A stretch of DNA of 64,000 nt from Lates calcarifer (GCF_001640805.2 NC_066855.1:17946639-18010638); one strand, 5' to 3'; shown: positions 47,319 to 59,807, counted from the first letter of the stretch. Notes: generated by a model from the letters alone, not told the origin. Numbers and translations: made by a program.

Positions 47319-49106
47319 AGAAATGAATGGACTTTGAGTAGGACTCAAACACTCACACACACTGTTAGTCTTTTAACTACACTCTAAGTCAAGTCTAACT
47401 TATTCACTCTGTTTCTGTCTGTTGTCCTAAATGTTCTTCAATGTTTATTATTTTATTTCACAAACTTAAAAAGACACTTTGAAGTTGTTATTTCTCCTAA
47501 AATTTAGAGTTTATCAAATTCCAAAGTGACTGATTGTATCCTGTGTTAAGCTTCACTGGTCCAAAACAGTCAATAAAACCCAGAAACTGATGTTGCACCG
47601 AGACCATTTTTAACTTGATGTTTGTCTCTGATAACAGTGGAAATAAAAAATATTTCTCTGTATTCTTCAGCAGTCGTACACAATAGTGGTAGCATTTGTT
47701 GTAGTTTTAGTTGCTGTAACTGGTATTTGCAGTAGTAGTTTTAGTGTCTTGTGCTGCTTCACTGTTTAAAACATGGAAATCTGAAGGAAACACCAAACAC
47801 CTGGTATGTTTGGAATGAAACTAATACAGTTTAAAGGCTTTAAATTTGGGCTCAGTCAGTGTGGGTCTGACTGTGGTCAGATCTGAAGTTGATTATCATG
47901 TTTCATTCAGAGCTGTGTCAGCTTCACCTCCAAGCTGAAGTCTAATGTGTTTCCCATTCAGCAGCAGAGTCACTTCCAGCCGGACATTTTAAATAGTGGT
48001 TGTTCCATATTGTCAGTTGTTCTGATCTCACACTGAGAATTATTCCTTCAGGTTCAGTTCATTTCAGTCAGTTGTCATGAATAATGTCTGTTCACTTCAA
48101 TCAAACCTTCACAACTCACACACTCATATTTCTCACAGTCAGAGAACTAATGTTTTCTAAATACACTGTAGAAAATGTGAATTTTTATCACAACAACAGA
48201 CAGAAGATCTTCACAACTAATATTTGGACAAATCCATTGAAAAACACTTGATGAAGAAAAAGGGGGTGTTAAGAATTCTTCAAGTTCTGTGTGTTATTAC
48301 CTCCTTTATTTTGAAGTAGACATTAATTGTGAAATAAACAGGTCGTTCCCTCCTGTTTCACGTTCTTACCTCGTCTCGTTTACAACAGTGTTGGAGCCAG
48401 TCACTGATGATGTGTTAATAACATGTCAGACTTATATCTTCAGGTTACTACTTCTGTTGTGATTGTGATAACACTTCTCACTTTGTTCTTTCCATTTTAA
48501 TTGTTAGCATTACTGCGAGTTAGCATCGTGTTTAGCTAACTGCTTTGACTCGCAGTTGTTAGCTCTCAGTTTACATGTGGTTTATATACAGGATTCAGCA
48601 GCTAGTTACCATACTGTGAATGATCTAATATCTACATAAGTACATCTTTATTTACAGTGGGATGTTTCTGTAATGCTGCTCATTTCTAACTGTCCACAAG
48701 GATTCAGGTCTGTATTTGTTGTACTTTTACAGAAACTGCTCTGCTGTACTCTACTCTGTACGATGCATCGTTGTACCACGAGAGATTCAGTAAAACCCCT
48801 GAACTTTATTTGATGACTCTTGTTCTCTCTGACTGCGGCCCTGCAGTGGCCATTTAATTCCAAACCAGCATCAGAGGTCTCACTCCTCAACAGGAGGAAA
48901 AGGTTGTTCTGAATCAGTGTTGACATGAACAGGTGTCTGAATGTTGAGCTGACATTTGGATGATGTCTGTAGAAAGCTGACATTATGATGATCCACAATA
49001 ACAGAAGGACAAAGTCACTTTACTCATTTTAGACCAAACATCATTGATTAGGACAGATCTGATTGATTATCAATGATTTGATCTACATCTTTTATTGTTT
49101 ATTCAG
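47319..49106. other. intergenic or intronic DNA upstream of the NLR relic
   Basis: No other exon is supported. From about 48960 to 49106 the sequence, including GATGATCCACAATAACAGAA and ATTTGATCTACATCTTTTATTG, looks like the intron that commonly precedes LRR exons of fish NLR genes (from memory). GTTAGCATTACTGCGAGTTAGC near 48506-48530 is another TAGC-rich patch. Confidence 0.45.
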
Positions 49107-49285
49107 ATTGGTGAACTGCAGTTTGTCAGAGATCAGCTGTTTTTCTCTGGTCTCAGCTCTGAAGTCCAACCCGTCCCATCCCCTCTGAGATACCTGTACC
49201 TGAGTCACAACAACCTGCAGGATTCAGACCTGAAGTCTCTCCATGATCCTGTGAAGGACCCAGACTACAGACTGGAGACTCTGTG
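49107..49285 (+). pseudogene. NLR-type leucine-rich-repeat exon, frameshifted
   Basis: After the acceptor TTTATTCAG the exon reads NCSLSEISC then SLVSALKSNPSH, a typical fish NLR (NLRC3/NLRP12-like) LRR exon. It hits a stop, and the reading continues in another frame as LRYLYLSHNNLQDSDLKSL and DPDYRLETLW up to a GT at 49286. The exon is 179 bases, which is 5 more than the 174 usual for these exons. An extra CCCCT between CCAT and CTGAGATAC accounts for both the length and the shift. NLRs of this group are cytosolic immune sensors whose LRR exons repeat many times. Here only one is visible, with no FISNA, NACHT or B30.2 exon in the window. Confidence 0.75.
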
Positions 49286-49816
49286 GTCAGTATTTGGAGT
49301 CAGTCCATGCTGCTTCCGTCAGTATTGTCCTAAACACAGTTAGTATCAGAGCAAAGATCCAGTGTTTCCTGTAAAGCTGTGACCTTCTCAGTGGCTGCTT
49401 TCCTCAGTGAAGCTGTGAGAGGAGAATGGCGACAGGCTTCAGGATTGGACAGAAAGACAGAGAGACAGAGAACAGTCAGCCAATCAGATCAGCCAGAAGC
49501 TGGTTGTGATGATGTGTTTGAGTTGATGTGAAGACGACTGTTGTTGTTGTGTTGGTGTGTTGAGGAAATAAAGCTGGATTCCAGCTGACACCCTACATGT
49601 ATAGAGACAATGGTCCTCATTAATCAAACTTCTAACTACATCTGACACTGTTTGTTGTCTCATTTCAACACTAAACTACTGATGAGTTTGATCTTTGATC
49701 TTTATACAGAGCAGAAGCTCTGCTGAAGTCCAGTCATCACATCTGTATATCTGTCCATCTGATGAAGAGTCTCTGTAAACACTGATTCACCTCCTCTCTG
49801 CTGAGAACACACAACG
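49286..49816 (+). other. intronic remnant of the NLR gene
   Basis: TCAGTATTTGGAGTCAGTCC, GATCCAGTGTTTCCTGTAAA, CAGTCAGCCAATCAGATCAG and GAGGAAATAAAGCTGGATTC appear in the order I associate with introns following fish NLR LRR exons. TACAGAGCAGAAGCTCTGCT near 49706-49726 fits the stretch before a B30.2 exon, but no such exon follows. The text breaks into a family C fragment at 49817. Confidence 0.45.
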
Positions 49817-49905
49817 CAGGCAGTGATATTCCAGCAGCTCCTGTGTTCTGCTCAGTAAAATTACTGTTTTTGCCAATGGAGTCTGATAGTGATATAATCA
49901 TTTCA
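49817..49905 (+). mobile_element. family C arm fragment
   Basis: GGCAGTGATATTCCAGCAGC, CTCCTGTGTTCTGCTCAGT and AATGGAGTCTGATAGTGAT match the inner half of the arm at 18057-18145. It appears to have inserted in, and perhaps truncated, the NLR intron remnant. Confidence 0.7.
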
Positions 49906-50547
49906 ATGCTGCTACTCTTAAGTAAGGATCCCTATTTACTTTTCTCTATTTTATATAATTATAAACTGGCAAAACATCATCCTGGGCTCTGGGAACTTTA
50001 TATGAGAACACATTTTTCACCATTTTCTGACATTTTATAGAGTAACAGCTCAATCTAATAGCAGAAAAAATGATACTACTTCTGGATTAATCTGACAAAA
50101 ATAATCTCCAGATTTCTTTAACTGCACAATAAATATTTGCACTGATTCAGTGTTAACCAGAGCAATGGAGTCTGCCCATCAAAAAAAGGAATAAACACTG
50201 GTAACAAAGGGTAATTGATACTAATAATCAAAGCTGCAGCTCTGAAGTAAAGATTAAAAAAAGAATCTGCAGATGTTACTGTGGATCTGCTCTGTATTTT
50301 CCCACCTGCAAATGAACACAGGTGAGGCTCAGCTTTGGACCTCACACTGATTAGACCTCTGTGGATTATACAAGCTTTGGCTCAGCTCTGACTGTTTGCT
50401 GCCAAATGCTCTGGAAGTCAACACATTACTCTGTTTCCTAATGGTCCAAAAAGTTGCTGGATCTGTTTTTCTAGTCATTTCTGGGGAGTAAAGTTGCCCA
50501 GGCAGGGTTTAAATCTGGTGATAAACTCTCCAGGTCCCTCTCCTTCC

Positions 50548-50582
50548 CTCCTCCTCCTCCTCCTCCTCCTCCTCCTCCTCCA
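50548..50582 (+). repeat. (CTC)n microsatellite
   Basis: This is a pure trinucleotide run of about 11 units. It creates the poly-Gly and poly-Leu frames around it. Confidence 0.95.
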
Positions 50583-50913
50583 TCCCTCATCTGAGCCCCA
50601 GCAGAACGACGGATTGTGTCACGCCAGTATCTCATCATTAACTTCCACCAACACTGTGAGAGCAGAATGGATAGCCCCGCTTCCCGTGTCGGCACACTGG
50701 GAATGGGCTTTAATGGACCGTCAAAGGAGAGGACAGGGTGGGCGTGTGTGTTTGGTGTGTGTGTGTGTCATTTACCTGTGTGCATTTGTGTGGGTTCACA
50801 GTGATACCCTATCTGAAGTGTCTGCATATGCTCAGTGAAAAATTCCAGAGTTAGATGCCATAGTTAGCCACATATACAGCAAAGAAACCTGCACTCTGCA
50901 GGGGTGAGCTACC

Positions 50914-50932
50914 TGAGGAATCAGATTCCTCA
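50914..50932. other. perfect 19-base palindrome
   Basis: TGAGGAATCAGATTCCTCA is symmetric around its central A. It lies in unique-looking sequence. A protein-binding site is possible but unsupported. Confidence 0.85.
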
Positions 50933-51300
50933 AACCCTTTACACAGGCAGGTTAAGGATTCTACTGCAGTGTCTTCTTTGCCTCCTTGTGGTGCCCTAGC
51001 TCCTAATGGGCTCATTACTGCCCCCGGAGGCTGGAGAGCAGACCGCGGTTGTAGGTTCTCATGAACCATCTCACCACACAACTGTTTTTTCCAACCTCAA
51101 CAACCATACAGGTTGCTTGCTCCTACCCTCAGGTATGACCCCAGGAGCATGCCAGCAGTGGCAGGCATACTAGAGCTTTGTTGTCATAGTAACAGTAATA
51201 AGCATGCAGTTAATGTTGCAGAATGTAATAAAAAAGGATGGTGGTTTAGATTACATTTGGCTGTGGAACAGTTATGAATTAAAAAAAAACAACCACTGGG

Positions 51301-51302
<2 letters not shown>

Positions 51303-51334
<32 letters not shown>

Positions 51335-52085
51335 CTTTATTTGTATAGCACCTTTCATACAGGTCAGTGCAGTTCAAAATGCTTCACAGTGCCAAGAATG
51401 AGACAGAACAGATTAAAGAAGACAAAACAAATACAATGCTGAACATTAAAAACAGTCAAATATAATTTAAAACTATAAAAGCAGAGTTCGTTAAATTTGT
51501 CCTAAAAATTGGTTCAGATAAATAATAGTAAATAAATAAGCAGATAAATAAAAGATGATAAAAAAAGAAGCATGAATAAGATAAAATAAATAAAAGGATA
51601 AAAGTAGAATAAAATGAATAAAATCAGATAAAGTGAATAATGTCTTTGAAGCATACTTAATCAAAGCCAGGCTGTTTAAAGATTTCAACACTATCCTCTC
51701 CTCTCAGGTCCTCAGGCAGACTATTCCAGTGGATCGAAGCATAGAAACTAAAAGCGGCCTTACTATATGTTTTCGTCCTGTACTTAAGGACAGTTAATAG
51801 ATTAGCACCTGAGGACCTGAGGGGGCGTATTGGTTGATATGTTTTAAGTACATGTGACAAGTAAGCTGGTGCAAGACCATGAAGTGCTTTAAAAGCAAGT
51901 AAAAGAATCTTAAAATCAATACAGAAACTGACAGGTAACCAATGTGATGACAGGTGTAATATGTTATCTCCTTCTGGTGGGCACTCGGGCTGCAGAATTC
52001 AAAATTAGCTGTAACCGATTTATAGCAATTTTAGGCAGACCAGATAGGAGACCATTACAGTATTCAAACAATTCAAACAGTATAC
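51303..52085 (-). pseudogene. L2-type LINE 3' fragment
   Basis: On the minus strand the C-terminal end of an L2-clade ORF can be followed. Near 52050-51950 are YCNGLLSGLPKIAINRLQL and ILNSAARVPTRR. After frameshifts come TYQPIRPLRSSGANLLTV and SFYASIHWNSLPEDLRGEDS (51820-51670), then a 3' UTR and a tail that reads GGTGCTATACAAATAAAGTT followed by (TGAT)n. On the plus strand the tail is the (CAAT)n run at 51303-51333. Frames are broken and the reverse transcriptase core is absent, so this is a 5'-truncated dead copy, as is usual for LINEs. Confidence 0.8.
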
Positions 52086-52542
52086 ACTGACTTTAGATGA
52101 CCACTAAATGTCTCTTCACAGCGAGATGTAATTGTGGGTCATAATAAACTGCTGAACAATGACCACGTCCCACACGCAAACAAACTTCGACAAGTGCCTC
52201 AAAAGTGACATTTATGCTATTTATCCAAAGTGTTTTCAAACAGTTTGCTCTGGTTTTACAGAAGAAGACTGATGAGCTGAAGGATTTTGGCAAATGTGTG
52301 TCTGTTTTTTAGCATCTTGGGATTAAAATAAAATTCATACACTTATCAAACAAACTCTTCTTCAGGACACATAATCAAACTATATAGAAGATGTTCCCCT
52401 CATAAGTTTGTTAATGTTGGTTCACAAGTACAGTAATTCTATTTGTGTGTGTTGGTGTGAATGTGAGTTCACAGTCAGCCATCTTTATTTGCGGGTGTAT
52501 CCTTCATTACTGTGTCTCATCAGGCAGGTAAGGAGCCACAGC

Positions 52543-52544
<2 letters not shown>

Positions 52545-52580
<36 letters not shown>
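52545..52580 (+). repeat. (GT)18 microsatellite
   Basis: This is a pure 36-base dinucleotide run. Confidence 0.95.
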
Positions 52581-52581
<1 letters not shown>

Positions 52582-54344
52582 GATAAGATTGATGAGAGCT
52601 CATCAGGGCCTGGCAATCACTAAACTTTCTTTTCATTTCTCGCTGTCTATGACTCCCTCCATTTATCATTCTGTCGCTCTCTCTTTCTCTCTCTCTTCTA
52701 TTTTTAAACATGCAGATAATCAGCCAGGTGAAACCTCTCTACATCCACACACTTTTCAGGAACTCAGTAAAACTGGCCCAATAATCAACAACTGTCCAAA
52801 CATTCAGCTTCCTGCTCACAACAATCACTGTATATGCAATCATTTATTTTAAATCTCATTAAAGAACAAGTCTGTTGATGTATTTTCTTCTCACCAACAA
52901 ATTTCATGTGCAGACCCAAACCAACACTAAATCTACGTCTACATTAGTACGTTTTAGTTCTAAAACTCATCACTGCACGTCAACATCACCGTTTTTGAGC
53001 CCCTAAAACAGAGACTTCTGGAATCACTGCTGACCCTGTTTTAGTTTGAAAACTCTGGAGTTGTGTTTTAGTCTGAATGGACAAATGGAGATGATGACGC
53101 AGACACCGATTTTCATTTCCTGATTGGTTCTTACCAGTCATGACGTATTCTTCCCTGATTCGTCACTCATGTTGACTACCAGTGGTGAACGTCTTCACTA
53201 GCAGCTGTTGCCTGATGTTAAATTCATTCATAGTATTTTCTGCAACTTGACTGACTGAATGACTAGCTGTAGAGCAGACAATCTACTTCCTGTTTAAACC
53301 GGCACATGCACGCTCAGTATATGTGATTGGTCATCTGATATGTGTTTTCAGTCCTGTAGTATGGACGGAGATTATTTCTGACTTGGAGGTACAACACTTG
53401 TCTGGACAGGGATTGTTTTAGCTCAGATGGAGCCTGAATGTATGAACCAGGTAAAACACCAGCAAAACAAGATGCTTTATCTCAAGAGAAATAAATGACA
53501 TCTGTTGATAACATGATATGTTTCAAGATTATGTGAAATCTGACTTCTGATCTCAGCTGTCAACACAGACTACAGCATCATGTAGAGCCCACATCCATGG
53601 CCAATACTTCTGCTTTTTGACAAAGCTCACAATTTTCTGAATAATTCCAATGCTCAACAAAGTGCTGCACACTTGACAGTAACAGAAGTCAATCAACTGT
53701 GAAAGGGAAATAAAGAAACAAATCACGGATAGTGTTTTTCATGGGTATAAAGATAAAAGTTCAAACCTAGAGTTAATTTATTCTGAAATTAATTTGTTCT
53801 AAATCAGGTATTTACAAAAATCCACTCATTTTAATGATTAAACCAATAAATTTAAACTAATTACTCTGTAATCAAGGTGCGTTCTCATATTTAATGCCAC
53901 AGAGTGTAATTTAATACCTGTTTGGGGAACATAGCAGTCACATCTTTTCAGTACTTCACAGGAGTAGCTAAAGATAATTGCTAGTGAAAAAGTTTGAAAT
54001 CAAATCAGTGCATCTTGGAGCCGGAGTAGTGAACAGAAATGGATGGATCAATCATTTAAAGTGATGATTAAAATGATTAGGTTTTAATTGGTAGGTCAAA
54101 CCAGCCTTGAGCACCACAGGAGCAGACCTCCTCTGTTACAAATATATCTTTAGAAACAGGAAGGAACTTTTATAAAGTACATTTAGAACTTTTTAATTAT
54201 CCATAAAACCTTTTTTTGTTTTTTGAAGAAACTGAATTCATAACCTGCAGATGGTCTGATGTCAAACATCTCTTTAACAGGACAACTGAGGCAGCAGATC
54301 TCCAGTTTTCAGTCAAAGCCAGGGGGAATGAAGGTGGCTGATTA

Positions 54345-54420
54345 GGTACATGCTACGGCAATCGAACCCCTGACCTGACAGCTGCAGGCTAGCGTCTCTG
54401 TCTAACCACCAGCTAACATT
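54345..54420 (-). repeat. tRNA-like or SINE-head remnant
   Basis: On the minus strand TAGCTGGTGGTTAGACAGAG is followed about 30 bases later by GGGGTTCGATTGCC, the spacing and sequence of RNA polymerase III boxes A and B. A proper cloverleaf cannot be drawn because the T stem does not pair well, so a decayed SINE head is more likely than a tRNA gene. Confidence 0.35.
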
Positions 54421-54879
54421 AAGCACAGCTCTTAGGGTGAAAGAGCTCTGTTAGTGTTGTCGGCAGATAGGATGATAAACTGGGAGCGGTCTGAGGAATG
54501 TGCGTCGCTTCGTGAGCAGAGCAGGAAATGGAGCAGAGGGCGGCAATCGAGTCAATTTATTTCACCTGGAACATGCAGAAAAGCCAGAGGCCATGTTTTA
54601 TCTGAGAGAAGAGAAGACACTCAGGCAACTGAGAGAAGGAGAGGCTTGGAGTCTGTGTTCATAAATTAGAAGCTCGAGGAGACTGAGGCAGTGGAAGAGA
54701 TAGAGTAAGGAAGACTAGGCAGGTAATGAAGTGAGGAGGTGAAGGGGAGAGACGGAGGGAGGAGAGAGGAGGGGATGTTTGCTCCGTTGTTTCTTGTTAA
54801 CCTCCAACAGCCCATAATTCAGGCCTCAGGGGGGAACTGAGGCTCTCGTATCGACAGAGAAAACACTGCTTTACATTAA

Positions 54880-55200
54880 CTGGCTGGCTGCTGCAGCTGA
54901 TTAGCTCGCCGCCTGCAGGCCGGCTAGAGGACGGGCTGTTGAGCCGGCTGGCAGGGCTGTTGGTGTACTTGCTAATTAGCTGGCTTGTTGTTGGCTCAGT
55001 ATCTGGCGAGAGGTCTGATATAGCTGGCAGCTGGAGGCACTGAGTGATTAGACGTTTGCTTGGTGGACAGAAAGGCCTCGAGTTTAAAGCCTGATGAGCT
55101 GAGTGACACTCTGGCTGTCGAGCATGCAGGCTGGATGGATGCGAAAGCGGACGCTTGAAGACTTAATGGCTGTATCGGCTGGTCTGGCTGGTTGATGCGA
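54880..55200 (+). repeat. degenerate CTGG-rich tract
   Basis: The words GGCTGG, GCTGGC and GCTGATT recur irregularly, with about 20 CTGG or CTGT cores in 320 bases. It reads as an old tetranucleotide satellite, comparable to 6400-6690. Confidence 0.4.
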
Positions 55201-57084
55201 GCTTAGCTCATTTGCTACTGCCTCACTGCAGTGACACACTCACACGTGATTTCAGATTTGCCTTGTGGAGACGTTACAATATAACAGGTGCATTTTTAAA
55301 GTCATTTCCCAAATGGTTTGGTCTCATGATTATCCATCCAACACCTGAAGCTAGTGGGTCTAGAATTAAAAAAAAAAAAAAAAAGAAAAAAAACAACAAC
55401 TCCCCAGTTTACTAATGGGACAACAGGCTGCAGCTTTTTCCACTAGTGCATACAATGTCCAGCTGGTTGAAAAAAGTAGCTGGCTGGTGTGGGATCGCAG
55501 AAGTTGATGTTTTGATTGTTAAACAACTCATACAACTCACACATTGTAGGCCTCAGTGTTCTCTGTTCAGGAGGTTTTTACCAGGAGCTGAATTATCCAG
55601 AGGTCTCCTCTCCACAACAAACAGACCAGGTGATTAAAACCAGTTAAAACACTTTGACGTGAAGAATCAGTGTTTCTGTGTGATGCTCTGGGATACAGGT
55701 GGAGGAGGTGCTGTTTGCTCAGATGGTTTGGTAACAGTTTAGATGTTTTTTCTCTTTAATAATCACCAACTCAAACTCACAGTTCACCTCAATTTTCCTC
55801 ACTGTCTTTTCTCTCACACTGCTGGAAATACTTTAGGTAAGCTCTGTAACTCAACCTGCTTTCAAAGATCAAGCCTAAACCACCATTCCAGCCCGTGTTT
55901 GAGTGCAGCTCCCTGGGAGGCTGCTGAGCAGTCTTAGGCCTGGAGGTGCTTTTGTCTACCTGGTCCTCCCGCGACTCCCACGGGACTCGGCGGTGTGAAA
56001 GTCTGCCAGGCGCTGAAATGGAAAACACACTGGGGAACAGCGGTTTAACAGCCTCCACTGACACGATGTCACCTCCTCTCAGTATGGATTATGGTCCTCT
56101 CACAGACACCTTTTCAGAGGCACAGCGGTGATGCAGAATAACTCTCATCAGCATGGGCTCGGATCAAAGAGTTAGAGGGAAGTTTGACCGCTGCTGCATT
56201 TAGCTTCAGTCTCCAGGTGAGGGCTTTTTAGGAAGAAAAGGGGATTGCATGAAAAAAAAAAATAGAAAGATGTAAATAAAAGAGTTTCCTGTTCACAACA
56301 GTCTGAACTCTGATGGCATCAAAGTGTGAGGCCTCTAACAAAGAAAGTCACAGAGCAGTTTGTTAGATGTGAGAACATAATAACCTGCAAACACAAGGGA
56401 TTGTGGGTCCAGAGATGTTTATGTCTCACAGCCAGCAGTGGTTTGTCATGCCTGAAAAGCTTGAGCAGAACAAAATACAGTCCAGGTTGATGCTGGTTCA
56501 TCCAGCTGATTCTGGAGTCAGGTGTGTCTAAGTGGCTAAAACTCAGGATCACACGTTACCAATGAACAAGGTGTGACTGAGTCATGTGACTTCTGCTTTG
56601 GCTGGTAATTTGGCAGCATGTGGTTAAATGAAGCGGTTAGAAAACTGCACAGAAAAGTCCATATTACCATTCAACAGCAGGCGTGATCACACTCTGTCAC
56701 TGTCTCGTTTTCTGTCTTCAGCTCCTAATCAGGGGCCGTGACGTTGCGGGGGGCCAGTGGGCCAGTTATCCTGGACCCTGGGTCAAGTGGGACCCTTTAA
56801 TGTTCAAATAACATGCTGGAATAATTTGTTAAAATACACACTTGTGCAAACTTTATATTTGTATTTATGAGTCACAGAAAAGCTTGTTATTTTTATCACA
56901 GTGGTCGAAAACAATCTTACTTTCCCTATGATACAAAAATGGTTTGGAGGCTAAAAGTAAGTAAAAAATAAAAATCTGACAAAGAATATGTTCAGATAAT
57001 CCCAGCACTGCGAGATGATCATGATATAATGAGTTTTCATGTGTGTGTGTTTTACACACATGATAAAGAGATGTATAGGAAAGA
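55201..57084. other. gene-free stretch
   Basis: No supported gene. An A-rich run lies at 55367-55391. 55845-56110 is relatively GC-rich with frames on both strands but no protein signature. Confidence 0.45.
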
Positions 57085-57348
57085 TCCCAACCGGTCGAGG
57101 CAGATGGCCGCCCCCTCTGAGTCTGGTTCTGCTCGAGCTTTCTGCCTCTCAAAAGGAAGTTTTTCCTTGCCACTGTCGCCTAGTGCTGCTCATGGTCAGA
57201 ACTGTTGGGTCTCTCTTGGTAAATATAATAATATAAGTATATATATATATATATGTATGAGTATGGTCTAGACCTGCTCTATGTGAAATATGCCTTGAGA
57301 TGACTTTTGTCCTGGCACCATTTAAATAAAATTGAATTGAATTGAATC
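57085..57348 (+). repeat. LINE-type 3' tail repeat (family B), copy 3
   Basis: This is the longest copy. It runs from ATCCCAACCGGTCGAGGCAG through GTCTGGTTCTGCTCGAGC, TTTTTCCTTGCCACTGTCGC and GAGTATGGTCTAGACCTGCT to AAATAAAATTGAATTGAATT. A (TA)n run at 57237-57255 has expanded inside it. Confidence 0.75.
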
Positions 57349-58347
57349 TGCTGTTGGTGTTATTTAGGAGTTGCCGGGATGCATACTTTAATACTGTTGA
57401 CAGTTTGCATGCACTAGAATTGCACTAGACTGTTTGCGTAACATATACCACATACTGACCTTTGTGTGTTGTTGCTGGTATGAAGTATAGAAGATAAGGG
57501 TTTGTTCCTGGGCACGACCAAGACACACAGCAGGCGTGTTCCTAATTGTCTGGTACCCTTCAAGTGTTTAGAGTTTAAACTCTAGCTTTAAAACGCATGA
57601 AGACACTTTAACTCCAATTAAACCCCGCTCAAACTCTTTGGAAGAAATAACAGAGAAGGGAGAAACAAAGACAGCTCTGTTGTTATTACTAGCATAATTT
57701 CTTTTCCTGATGTGTGAAATATAACGAGTAACTAATAATGAATAACTTAGGAAGCTGGTGGATCTGAAGCTGCAGCTCTGCGTTAAAAATACGCAACAGG
57801 CTGCAATGGTGGCTGTTACATTGATCTTCCAAATTCAGGACACGTCCATGAGGGTCATAGCAAGACATATTTGACTTTCAGAAACCTGCAGATGCTTGAA
57901 ATGCTTGTTTTAGTGCAGCAGGCAGTGTGATTGTCATTCAGGGTGCGTGTGTGTTGAATAAGGAGCAGTCAGTGTCTGTGTCACTGCGACTGGAGCATGG
58001 TGCATGTTTACATCATCTCAGCAGAGTCGGACACAACGCTCCGGCGTGATGAAGGCAGCTTCATGTCACGGCTCGTTGGTGCTTATTGACGGACGCTGAT
58101 ATGGTCACAGCAACACATTAGAAATGATGAATCGTTTTCTGGGAACAGAGAGTGGAAAAGTGTTTATGCTGATGAGGAACAGTTTGCTCTGGTTGGAAAA
58201 TGATTCAGAAAAAGACTGGACACAGACTTCATGTCTCATCTTGGATTTTTGAAGCAGATAATTTAAAAAATACAACAGTAGAAGCAATAAATGAAAAATG
58301 ATGAGTGCCGGTGTAGCAGGGTAGACTTGTATCAATGTGGGATCTTG
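57349..58347. other. gene-free stretch
   Basis: No gene is recognised. A perfect 16-base palindrome, TAGAGTTTAAACTCTA, lies at 57569-57584. Confidence 0.45.
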
Positions 58348-58900
58348 TGTGACACTAGTGGTGGATTTGTGGTGCAGGTGTGGGTGTGGCTTTGCAGGGT
58401 GTGTTTGTGGAGTGATGTCATGGTGATGGGCTGATCTGAAACAGGTGTGCTGGATGTGACTTTCAGCCAGTTTAACTACCCCCACCCACACTCTCCTTCA
58501 GTCTCCCTTTGTTCTCCTCTGTGGCAGAAGGTTAGTGTGGCCTGGGCTGGGGTATCTTTGGGACGGCAGGTCGGACTGGAAGGCGGCAAGAGCTGAGTCG
58601 CAGCAGTGCCTCGCTGCCACACGGAGCTGAGTGCAGCAGGTGTCAGTGCACAGTACGAGGCACCAGCAGCAGAGTGTAGCACACTGAGTCAGCACACCAG
58701 CCGACTAGCCGGATCCAGCCTGGTGGCCGTGAGGCCCGGCCACTCACCAGGCCACACACACCTTCAGCCATCTTTCCTCCAGTCTTTTGAGAGTAACTGT
58801 TCCTGGACTCATTTAACTTTTATGGTTAGAAATAATAAAAGACTTCTTCAGGTTTTATTCCTGTCTAGTTGTCTTGCCCATTACCCACCGGTTGGTCAAT
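58348..58900 (+). mobile_element. possible solo LTR
   Basis: The segment starts TGTGACACTAGTGG, has a GC- and CpG-rich middle (58540-58760), an AATAAAAG at 58832-58839 and a short T/C-rich end, a layout like a Gypsy-type LTR. I could not define a matching TG...CA boundary or a target duplication, so this is only a suggestion. Confidence 0.22.
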
Positions 58901-59524
58901 CACTGGAGCTGAAGGAACACTTTACACCATAAAGCATATATGAATCTTTATTGTTGTGATATTCTTCATCTTCAAGTCTTGAATGAAGCAGTGAGTGTTT
59001 AATGAGCAGGGGAACCAGGAGTGCTGATAGATACCTCTATGGTTGTGATTTACTCTGTTAAGTTTCCTTTCTTTTTCTTTCATTTTAATTATTGTTTTGT
59101 ACTAATTAGTGTCAAAAAAGAAAAGAGAGATCAACCTCACCTGAGACTGATGGGAATGTCGTTAGATTTGGACATGGACAATTTGGCATGATGATGGTTG
59201 ACCTCATGATGGTGCTCGAGGAGAAATCAGAGGATGACCAGAGCCAGCAGGATTCATCGTCCAGGTAACATGAACGCTTATACAAACCTATGTTCCAATC
59301 CCATCAGCTGCTGTTGAGATATTTCAGTCTGGACCAAAGAGGTGGACAAACTGAACATCCTGAGAGCCAAACTATAGCTACAATAATTAGTGGATAAAGT
59401 TTTAGTCAGCTACTTTTATCATTGATCAATGGTTTTATTTATTTATTCTAGTAAAAAGACCAAAACATTTGCTCAAAAGTGAGAATTTGGTGATTTTCTT
59501 TAACATATGAAAGTAGGTTTTAAA
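58901..59524. other. gene-free stretch
   Basis: Nothing is recognised. Confidence 0.5.
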
Positions 59525-59768
59525 TAGGGATGGGCACGATTGATTGCTAAGAATTTTATTGATCATGTGAAATTTAATCAACACATTTGTATCAACGAGG
59601 TTGTGTTGCTTGTCTTGAAACAATATATTGACTTTCACAACATGAAAGCAGGGGATGCAATTTAAAATTAAAATTTAACCAAGCAGAAAACCACAGCAGA
59701 AAAAAAGCATTTGAGCTGTCATAGAAAATTTAAGGAAAACATGGAGAGCAAGGCAGAGATATATAAAT

Positions 59769-59807
<39 letters not shown>

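Larger units (their letters stand above)
49906..51302. other. gene-free stretch
   Basis: No gene is supported. 50830-51160 is of mixed composition and includes a perfect 19-base palindrome. Its 76-codon minus-strand frame matches nothing I know. Confidence 0.45.
52086..54879. other. gene-free stretch
   Basis: No gene is supported. A (GT)18 run and a tRNA-like patch are listed separately. The rest is unique-looking with no protein signature. Confidence 0.45.

Noticed and set aside
54345..54420. tRNA gene
   Set aside because: Boxes A and B are recognisable on the minus strand but the T stem and acceptor stem do not pair, so a SINE-head remnant is more likely.
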